Positions 23,219 to 28,411 of a DNA stretch of 28,411 bases are shown piece after piece. Under the pieces are notes generated by a model. That model was not told where the DNA came from. It made no database searches and was given only the letters and a program-made list of their open reading frames with translations. Location of the stretch: the IMG/VR virus record IMGVR_UViG_3300027973_000177, positions 1 to 28,411 of that record; one strand, written 5' to 3'. Each line of letters begins with the position of its first letter. Position 1 is the first letter of the stretch. Both the position numbers and the translations under genes were made by a program. The DNA comes from a virus.

Positions 23219-24769
23219 CTACACCGCGTAAGGATTGATTCTCGGTTTCGCTTTGCTTGGCACATCGTCATAGTCTTTGGCTTCAGGTAGCTCAAACCAT
23301 CTATCGTTCTTGAAATAGATGATGGCTTGCGTGAAGGTATCAACATAGTCGTCATGCTCGGCAACGGGAAACTTAGCGAGTTGTTTTAAAAATGCAGCCG
23401 CCCAACTAACGGGTTGACCACGATTCTTCTTCGACTCTGGAATCCACAACAGTCCTAGCTCAAGTGTAGGTGCAGCTTGGTGTGCGCGTGAAATCTTGTC
23501 TGCTCTGTCAGGATTATAACCCACAGCAGGAACTTTCGCCAATCGCAGATCCTGCAAGAGTGACTGACCACTTGCCTTCGCTTCGACCAAGATACGATCT
23601 GGACGACGTGCGCGTGAATGCGGTGACTCCTTTGACATCCCACCGTACTCTGTACCCCAATCTTTGATGGCTTTAGCACGCAAATCTGGGTAGCTGAGAT
23701 GTTCATCCCATGCATCAATGAGCATTGCGTTATGCAACCCTTCATGTGTGAATATCGCCCAAACTGTGCAAGCCGTTGGATCACCTGTGGTCTTCTCGGT
23801 AAACGCGCAGTCATAAGATTGAAGTATATATTCAAACGGAGGCAAGCCATCATCGGCTGACCATAAGCCAAAGTGTTTTGTCTTAAGAATCCCACCAGAC
23901 ACTGGCGCAGGATCCTGTTGAAGTTGTCCCGCTGTACCATAAGTGCCGAGCAATTGCTTAAGCATGGTGATTTCTTTTACGCCAAACCGATCTGGGCAGA
24001 TCAGCTCGCCTTTTACTTTACGAGGATCATACGCACCAAGGATAGTTTTACGATGCTTACCATCCCACTCAGCAGGAATACAGATATGCTCCCAGCCTTT
24101 GATGTCGTTTAAGATATGACCGCTGATGTCACGCTCGTGCAGACGTTGCATGACGACAATCATTGCATCGGTCTTCGGATTGTTCAGCCGTGTTGACCAC
24201 ACCATGTCAAACCATTCAAGATCTGATTCACGCATTGCTTCCGACTGAGCAGCTTGCGCTCCGTGAGGATCGTCGCAAACAAGCCGCGAACCTCCGTCGC
24301 CTGTAACACTGCCTCCAACAGACGTTGCGATACGATAACCCGTTTTGTCATTCTCAAAGCGTTGCTTGGCGTTCTGATCCCCCGTAAATTTAAACATGTG
24401 ACCCCAGCGTTCTTGATACCAGCTTGACTGCAATAGTCGTCGTGTTTTCAAGTTATCGCGAGTGGATAATGTCGAAGAATAAGATGCACAAAGATATTTC
24501 TGAGCAGGATCCGTGATCCACTCCCATGCTGGCCACATCACTGACACAATCGTTGACTTGGAATGACGAGGTGGAATGTTGATTAGCAGTCGATGTATCT
24601 CGCCAGCACTGACAGCTTCGAGATGCTCGCAGATCTCCTCGATGTGCCATGACTCCATGAATTGAATGCCCGGCTCCACCACATGCCATGACTGCTTAAC
24701 GAACTCGTACAAAGAAGCAGACGCTGCGCGTCGAGCCTTCTCAGCCTTAACTTTTTCAAGCAGTGTCAC
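23219..24769 (-). CDS. terL: Terminase large subunit
   Basis: 516 residues, full length. The ATPase part has the Walker A variant PPRHSKS (66-72), the Walker B stretch RLVCDDP (162-168) and a coupling-type segment AMIVVMQRLHERDISGHI (202-219). The nuclease part has acidic residues in SYDCAFTEK (Asp320), ILVEAKASGQ (Glu396) and HDDYVDTFTQA (Asp474, Asp477), as expected for an RNase H-like fold. It drives ATP-dependent DNA translocation through the portal and cuts concatemers. The ATG overlaps the small subunit stop by four bases. The polyvalent gene follows after two bases. Confidence 0.96.
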   Translation of the reverse strand: MTLLEKVKAEKARRAASASLYEFVKQSWHVVEPGIQFMESWHIEEICEHLEAVSAGEIHRLLINIPPRHSKSTIVSVMWPAWEWITDPAQKYLCASYSSTLSTRDNLKTRRLLQSSWYQERWGHMFKFTGDQNAKQRFENDKTGYRIATSVGGSVTGDGGSRLVCDDPHGAQAAQSEAMRESDLEWFDMVWSTRLNNPKTDAMIVVMQRLHERDISGHILNDIKGWEHICIPAEWDGKHRKTILGAYDPRKVKGELICPDRFGVKEITMLKQLLGTYGTAGQLQQDPAPVSGGILKTKHFGLWSADDGLPPFEYILQSYDCAFTEKTTGDPTACTVWAIFTHEGLHNAMLIDAWDEHLSYPDLRAKAIKDWGTEYGGMSKESPHSRARRPDRILVEAKASGQSLLQDLRLAKVPAVGYNPDRADKISRAHQAAPTLELGLLWIPESKKNRGQPVSWAAAFLKQLAKFPVAEHDDYVDTFTQAIIYFKNDRWFELPEAKDYDDVPSKAKPRINPYAV

Positions 24770-25272
24770 GCACTCGCCTTTTGAAGCAATGAGTGCATGG
24801 TATCCAGCTCATCATCGCTCAACCCTTTAAAATCACCAGCCGTTTGTTGCGTGTTATTGATCTGAATAGCGGTATCAATGTCTTTGCCTAGGATTGTTTC
24901 CTTCCCTTTTTGCAGTGCATTCTGTGCTTGCGTATGCTCTTGAATGGTGATCGTTTCATCCACCTTGCGCATCATCGTGGACAAATTCTTCATCGTTGAA
25001 CGTTTAAAAAACTCCACATGTTTTAGTCTTTCAATTACCGCATCCTCGACAACACGCTGTTGGTGCGGTAAAAGTGCGGTAAATTCTTCACGAACTCGTG
25101 CAGTATCTTCGATCAGCTTAGGTAAAACCCCCCTTTGCCATTCTTCTTTTTTTGCTCTTTTAGCTATATTAGAGTTATCAATTCTTGTTTCGTCGGAGAT
25201 CTGCCGTAAAGACTTATCGGCTTCATATAACGCCTTTGCCTTATCCCAATCTCCCTTCGTTGGTCTTGCCAT
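24766..25272 (-). CDS. terS: Terminase small subunit
   Basis: 168 residues. Residues 1-50 form a helix-turn-helix of the terminase type (RPTKGDWDKAKALYEADKSL, then RQISDETRIDNSNIAKRAKK, EEWQRG). The rest is helical with a middle segment suited to oligomerisation (VVEDAVIERLKHVEFFKRST) and an acidic C-terminus (FKGLSDDELDTMHSLLQKAS) that may contact the large subunit. It recognises phage DNA for packaging. AAGGAGGT lies in the 12-base gap after phoH, and the stop overlaps the large subunit start. Confidence 0.9.
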   Translation of the reverse strand: MARPTKGDWDKAKALYEADKSLRQISDETRIDNSNIAKRAKKEEWQRGVLPKLIEDTARVREEFTALLPHQQRVVEDAVIERLKHVEFFKRSTMKNLSTMMRKVDETITIQEHTQAQNALQKGKETILGKDIDTAIQINNTQQTAGDFKGLSDDELDTMHSLLQKASA

Positions 25273-25284
25273 GCTGCTACCTCC

Positions 25285-25983
25285 TTAACGGTAACGGAGA
25301 ATAATTTCTTTACACATTGCGGATCTAACAATATCGTCAATACCAAACTCGACGATACCAATCTTATCCACATCATAAAGCCGATCAACTGCATCAGCAA
25401 GACCAGACAAACCTCGAATGTCGGTCTGCGCAATGTCACCATCAATGATTACTTTGCAGTCATCACCAATCCGTGACAAAAACAAAGCCATTTGTGACAC
25501 GGTACAATTTTGCGCTTCATCTAAAATACACAGACTGTTCTGGAACGTACTACCACGCATGAACTCCAGAGGCTTCATTTGGATCTGTCCGCGCTTAAGC
25601 AGTAGGTCAGTATAAGATTTCCCCAAACGCTCCTCTAACACGCTAATAAGCGGCTCCATGTACGGCAAATACTTCTCAGCCAGCGTGCCTGGAAGAAATC
25701 CAAAACCTTTGCTTGATGCTTCAACGTTCGGACGCGTCAGTATCACACTGTCGATTAGCTTTTCTTCGAGTAGCTCGGCTGCGTAAGACGCGGCTATGTA
25801 CGTCTTTCCCGTTCCTGCCGGACCGACAGCAAAAGTAATAACGTTTGCACGAATAGCATTGATGTATTGTTGCTGTGCTTTGTTTAATGCACGCAACTGG
25901 GATTTCTTTGGTGTTGTTGTTACTTCTTGTACAAACTTTTGTGCGCGTCGATCTTTGCGCTTAAGTTTCTTTTCAAAATCCAT
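25285..25983 (-). CDS. phoH: PhoH-like ATPase
   Basis: 232 residues. Walker A is GPAGTGKT (54-61) and Walker B is CILDEAQN (151-158). PhoH-specific segments are LTRPNVEASSKGFGFLPG (81-98), EKYLPYMEP, and GDDCKVIIDGDIAQTD. The short N-terminus is basic. PhoH proteins are RNA-linked P-loop ATPases frequent in aquatic phages; their exact task in infection is not settled. It lies between the structured RNA region and terminase, with AAGGA about 6 bp before the ATG. An RNA-handling role next to a large RNA is an attractive but unproven link. Confidence 0.94.
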   Translation of the reverse strand: MDFEKKLKRKDRRAQKFVQEVTTTPKKSQLRALNKAQQQYINAIRANVITFAVGPAGTGKTYIAASYAAELLEEKLIDSVILTRPNVEASSKGFGFLPGTLAEKYLPYMEPLISVLEERLGKSYTDLLLKRGQIQMKPLEFMRGSTFQNSLCILDEAQNCTVSQMALFLSRIGDDCKVIIDGDIAQTDIRGLSGLADAVDRLYDVDKIGIVEFGIDDIVRSAMCKEIILRYR

Positions 25984-26011
25984 GTAAGATCCTTGATATG
26001 GTAAGACATCA

Positions 26012-26566
26012 CGCTAGGTAATTGACTGCTTTCCGCCTAGCGCAATTAAAATGAAAACCGAAAAATGAACACGATAGCTTATCAGACTATCACTAAAAGC
26101 ACTGTTTACTACCCCATGACAATCAGTTACATTCTGCCCTATGTCATTAGTAAACTACCGTTACCGGTAATCTTAACCCGTGTGGATCGTGTAGCTAGTA
26201 CGATTTATCCACTTTAAAGGCTGCAAGGTTGCGAATTGCGGTACGCGACAAGCAATGCTTTTAGTGATAGTTACCGGTGCTGATCTCCGGCTTAGTGTTA
26301 TTTGGTGGTGTACTTTCAACCACTCCCAAGTTTCCTATTTGCACCGACGTGCCATTACCGCTGCGTATCAGCCTACGCATTAACTATCAAGTCATAACAG
26401 GTGAGGACTTACACCATAGAGCGTCAGTTGTCATTGTACCAATGACCGCGACCACCTTAGAGCCAGTCTGTTATGACTTGATAGTGCTTGTCTTTCCAAG
26501 CTGTCACCACCCAAGCCAGCTATTGATAAATCGCCAAAAATAAAAATACTGGTTTGTGGTGGACAT
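26012..26566 (-). ncRNA. Large ornate structured RNA (class not identified)
   Basis: No credible protein gene exists here, but the inverted repeats are dense. Helices in minus-strand order: 26556-26561/26505-26510 with 26549-26552/26516-26519; hairpin 26497-26501/26486-26490 (loop GAAAGA); 18-bp perfect 26468-26485/26383-26400 enclosing hairpin 26440-26446/26430-26436; 26374-26379/26362-26367; 26349-26352/26341-26344; 26319-26323/26305-26309; 26287-26290/26274-26277; 16-bp perfect 26256-26271/26086-26101 enclosing 26200-26212/26182-26190 and 26142-26155/26104-26121; then 26036-26042/26012-26018. Loops are purine-rich on the minus strand, which sets the orientation. Size and style recall GOLLD or ROOL RNAs of phages, but I cannot assign a family. 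Ends are approximate. No tRNA, RNase P, tmRNA or group I intron core is seen. Confidence 0.8.
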
Positions 26567-26570
26567 AAAC

Positions 26571-26729
26571 TTATTCATCGTCTTCGGGATGCTCTGGTGC
26601 TACTTTTTGAGCAATCATACTATCTGCAATAATATATGCAAGATTTGAAACGCTTTCATACGCCACACCAGATCCTCTTGCCAAAAGTCCTTCCATCGCG
26701 TGTGCCGCAAAAATATCTCTTAGATCCAT
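26571..26729 (-). CDS. Small conserved phage protein (52 residues)
   Basis: 52 residues: MDLRDIFAAHAMEGLLARGS, a VAYESVSNLAYIIADSMIAQ helix and an acidic tail ending PEDDE. The MxLRDxFAAxAM start with a later AYxIADxM helix is a pattern I recall from many small phage hypothetical proteins. The ATG at 26729 has GGGGAAAG six to thirteen bases upstream, directly after the U8 of the leader hairpin. It is the first gene of the transcript that probably continues through the structured RNA into phoH. The function is unknown; it may be early and regulatory by position. Confidence 0.75.
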   Translation of the reverse strand: MDLRDIFAAHAMEGLLARGSGVAYESVSNLAYIIADSMIAQKVAPEHPEDDE

Positions 26730-26734
26730 TATCT

Positions 26735-26843
26735 TTCCCCATAAAAAAAAGCCTTATAAAATTTCCATCGAAAGAGAGCGAGAATTGGCTCATGGAAATA
26801 AAAAAGGCTTTTGTTTAAATTCTCGTTCATCGGCTTTCGACCT
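26735..26843 (-). promoter_or_regulatory. Leader with competing hairpins (attenuator-like switch)
   Basis: The predicted transcript begins near 26843. Stem B pairs 26834-26840 with 26768-26774 and 26818-26825 with 26779-26786. Stem T pairs 26806-26812 with 26747-26753 and 26792-26799 with 26761-26768. The B right arm lies in the T loop and the connecting loops are too short for a stable pseudoknot, so the two should exclude each other. T ends in U8, like a terminator; the ribosome binding site follows at once. No ligand or leader peptide is evident. Confidence 0.55.
26740..26812 (-). terminator. Terminator-like hairpin with U8 tail (stem T of the leader)
   Basis: AAAGCC and ATTTCCAT arms pair across an internal A/T loop and are followed on the minus strand by eight U. 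The + strand copy also ends in GGCTTTTGTTT, so the element could act in both directions. It lies within a 5' leader rather than after a gene. Confidence 0.6.
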
Positions 26844-26849
26844 GCACAT

Positions 26850-26858
26850 ATTATATCA
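26850..26858 (-). promoter_or_regulatory. Extended -10 promoter for the small gene and structured RNA
   Basis: Minus strand TGATATAAT is a perfect TGn-TATAAT extended -10 element. No good -35 is seen 16-18 bp upstream, which extended -10 promoters can lack. Start is expected near 26843, just before the first arm of the leader hairpin. Confidence 0.65.
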
Positions 26859-26887
26859 CAACTAAAAACATACGAGCCACTATACAT

Positions 26888-26917
26888 ATATACACTGTTA
26901 TAAATAACAGTGTATAT
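26888..26917. promoter_or_regulatory. 30-bp near-perfect palindrome, operator or transcript-end element
   Basis: ATATACACTGTTAT and ATAACAGTGTATAT are perfect 14-base arms around AA. It lies 30-60 bp upstream of the extended -10 element and 66 bp after the primase stop. No U-tract follows on the minus strand, so a dimeric protein site is more likely than a terminator. Confidence 0.6.
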
Positions 26918-26920
26918 GTA

Positions 26921-27313
26921 TGTATACTATTAGGCTGACCATATACAGTATACAAATGTATATGTATGTATATGTATGTATACTATACTTTTTCCCAGTA
27001 CCACTGCCCGTTATTCTCTACAAGTCCTTGTTTTATAAGCATATCTACACCATCTCTAAACCACCCGGCGTGCCGTCCTGTATTTTTTGTGGCGTATACA
27101 TCGTAGGCATGTGACTTCCATTGATCAAGCGTCACAACATAGTGTTCTTTTTCTTCCAGTGTATACTTTCTGCCATCGACTTTTGTTTCATCAGCAGCCT
27201 TCTGTAAGCCTTCAAACGTCTGCTTTGTCTTGGTGTTTAGATCCTCTTTTTTGTCTTCTTCTGCTACACCGATGTATTCAAGGTATACACCCTCAATTTG
27301 CTCCTCTGTATAC
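26921..27313. repeat. Cluster of seven TGTATAC sites
   Basis: GTATAC cores at 26922, 26948, 26978, 27094, 27161, 27283 and 27308. Every copy extends to TGTATAC on one strand or the other, and five extend to TGTATACT. Three lie between the primase stop and the promoter and four lie inside the primase gene in different codon phases, so amino acid choice alone does not explain them. Spacing is irregular. They may be iterons or operator sites. Confidence 0.55.
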
Positions 27314-28411
27314 TCATCATAAAAGCATTCTCCGTCAAGTGGCACAACCTTCAAGCCAAACTCCATATTGCTACCTGCTGCAAAATCCTTTGATTTGGTG
27401 CATGAGAAAGTAACCTCTCCCTTGGATTTCTTTGTCATACAAAACTCTGCATCCATGCCTGCTTTAATTGCACTACTACCACGCGCACGACCCTTATCGC
27501 CATGACCACTGTGGTGAACCGTCACAATTGCGCTGGTGTACTTCTTTGTGAGCATTTCAACATTTGATAGGTACATTGCCATGTCTTCAGAAGAATTCTC
27601 ATCACCATGCATATTTCTGTGCAATGTATCAATAACAATGGCGTAAGGCTCTTGATCTGTTAGATCAGTAACGATTTGCATAATTTGCTGTACTGCATCA
27701 GCACTAATCATATTGACACTTTTTGTGCTAAAATAAATGTTATCTGGATCACGATTGTATTTCTGTTTTAGAGCTTGCATACGCATAGCCAAACCACGAT
27801 GACCCTCACCCGCGATGTAGATGACTAGACCCTTCTTCGTCATTCGTCCGTGCCAGTTTATGCCATTCCCAATGCAAAATGCCCAGTCTAAAGCAACCAA
27901 TGATTTGCACGCGCCAGATTCTCCAAAAAGTAATGTGCTGGATCCTCTTTCCAGCACATCTTTTATCACCCAATCCGCTGGCTTAATGTTTGCCATCAAC
28001 TCTTTTACATGGATAAACAACTCTTGTTTTCTGCCACATATGAGCTTTTGAACAGCGTCAATACCGTAATTAGCGGCCATGTCGTTAAAGTCTTCACCAA
28101 CTGTTGGTGGATAAAGAACGTCAACACCACATTTCTTAGCTTTCTCAACGCCAATGCCTGACACGTCGTTATCAGCGCAAATGATAACTCGGCCCTTAAA
28201 CTTATTGCGCACCATATCGCACACTGGCTTGAGATTGCCAGCGTTGAACGCGACGACCACGCAGTGTCCTGTTGCGGCATGTAGCGTCATACCTGTGGCA
28301 AAACCTTCTGCAATCAAAACAGTGTCGTCTGGTCGTCCAATCATAAAGAAACCACCTTGCATCTTGCCGCCAGTGTAAAATCTTTTTTCACCATCTGACG
28401 CAATAAACTGC
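26983..28411 (-). CDS. TOPRIM primase fused to RepA/RecA-like helicase ATPase, N-terminus cut by window edge
   Basis: The frame is open to the window edge. The segment FIASDGEKRFYTGGKMQGGF before the first in-window ATG (28362) continues the primase fold, so the true start lies outside. The TOPRIM domain shows LIAEGFATGMTLHAATGH (catalytic Glu) and VIICADNDVSG with DFNDMA. The ATPase domain shows Walker A LLFGESGACKS, Walker B YAIVIDTLHRN and the RecA-like HHSGHGDKGRARGSSAIK. The end has a small winged-helix-like part (WFRDGVDMLIKQGLVENNGQ). It should prime and unwind phage DNA during replication. Four TGTATAC sites lie within its 3' third. No zinc-binding or other N-terminal domain can be judged. 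Confidence 0.92.
   Translation of the reverse strand, partial: QFIASDGEKRFYTGGKMQGGFFMIGRPDDTVLIAEGFATGMTLHAATGHCVVVAFNAGNLKPVCDMVRNKFKGRVIICADNDVSGIGVEKAKKCGVDVLYPPTVGEDFNDMAANYGIDAVQKLICGRKQELFIHVKELMANIKPADWVIKDVLERGSSTLLFGESGACKSLVALDWAFCIGNGINWHGRMTKKGLVIYIAGEGHRGLAMRMQALKQKYNRDPDNIYFSTKSVNMISADAVQQIMQIVTDLTDQEPYAIVIDTLHRNMHGDENSSEDMAMYLSNVEMLTKKYTSAIVTVHHSGHGDKGRARGSSAIKAGMDAEFCMTKKSKGEVTFSCTKSKDFAAGSNMEFGLKVVPLDGECFYDEYTEEQIEGVYLEYIGVAEEDKKEDLNTKTKQTFEGLQKAADETKVDGRKYTLEEKEHYVVTLDQWKSHAYDVYATKNTGRHAGWFRDGVDMLIKQGLVENNGQWYWEKV

Noticed and set aside
26277-26543. 88-codon open frame on the + strand
   Set aside because: It runs through the inverted repeats of the structured RNA, has no convincing ribosome binding site, is opposite to every other gene and gives a low-complexity, unfamiliar protein.
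26012-26566. Group I intron, tRNA, tmRNA or RNase P RNA
   Set aside because: No split gene surrounds it, and I find no group I P7-type core, T-loop consensus, tmRNA tag region or RNase P core sequences on either strand.
26768-26843. Hammerhead-like ribozyme (GCCGAUGAACGAG near CGAAAG)
   Set aside because: The core CUGANGA and GAAA elements are not present in the needed order, and the helices are explained better by the competing hairpins.
26921-27313. CRISPR array from the repeated TGTATAC sites
   Set aside because: Repeats are only 7-8 bases, irregularly spaced, in both orientations and partly within a coding gene; no cas genes are present.
1-28411. Prophage integration module or tail tape measure gene
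   Set aside because: No integrase, excisionase, repressor or tape measure pattern is visible in this window; lifestyle cannot be settled because the genome is incomplete.

Overview
The window is part of a tailed bacteriophage genome (Caudoviricetes), probably from an uncultivated aquatic phage. Every supported gene is on the minus strand, so gene order reads from right to left. I see small and large terminase, portal, scaffold, HK97-type capsid and two connector/adaptor proteins. I see no tape measure, sheath or tail-tube gene, which points to a short-tailed (podovirus-like) virion, although the genome is cut at both ends. PhoH, a 2OG-Fe(II) oxygenase and glycine-rich adhesin genes are typical of freshwater and marine phages. 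The host cannot be named from the sequence.

Right edge, 26983-28411: the C-terminal part of a TOPRIM primase fused to a RecA/RepA-like helicase ATPase. Next, 26571-26980, comes an AT-rich control region. It holds seven copies of TGTATAC (either strand; four of them lie inside the primase gene), a 30-bp palindrome, an extended -10 promoter, a leader that can form two competing hairpins (one ending in U8), and a 52-codon gene. Between that gene and phoH, 26012-26566, lies about 550 bp without a credible protein gene. It is packed with inverted repeats, including perfect arms of 18 and 16 bp, several small hairpins and a possible kissing-loop pair. I read it as a large ornate structured RNA made from the minus strand; this is the most interesting object in the window.

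16793-25983: phoH, terS, terL, a 1283-residue polyvalent protein (HExxH plus PcfJ-like domains) and a long portal protein, all tightly packed or overlapping. 12989-16780: two tiny genes, a GroES-like co-chaperonin, scaffold, a conserved accessory protein, a decoration-like protein and the major capsid protein, ended by a strong intrinsic terminator. Directly after that terminator is a GIY-YIG homing endonuclease with its own promoter and ribosome binding site.

1-11958: virion accessory and connector genes, a long repetitive tail fibre and several further fibre/adhesin genes, often coupled by TAATG stop-start overlaps. Embedded among them are an oxygenase, a small holin-like protein, an M15 peptidase endolysin and a membrane-anchored small protein. 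The window ends inside another virion protein gene.
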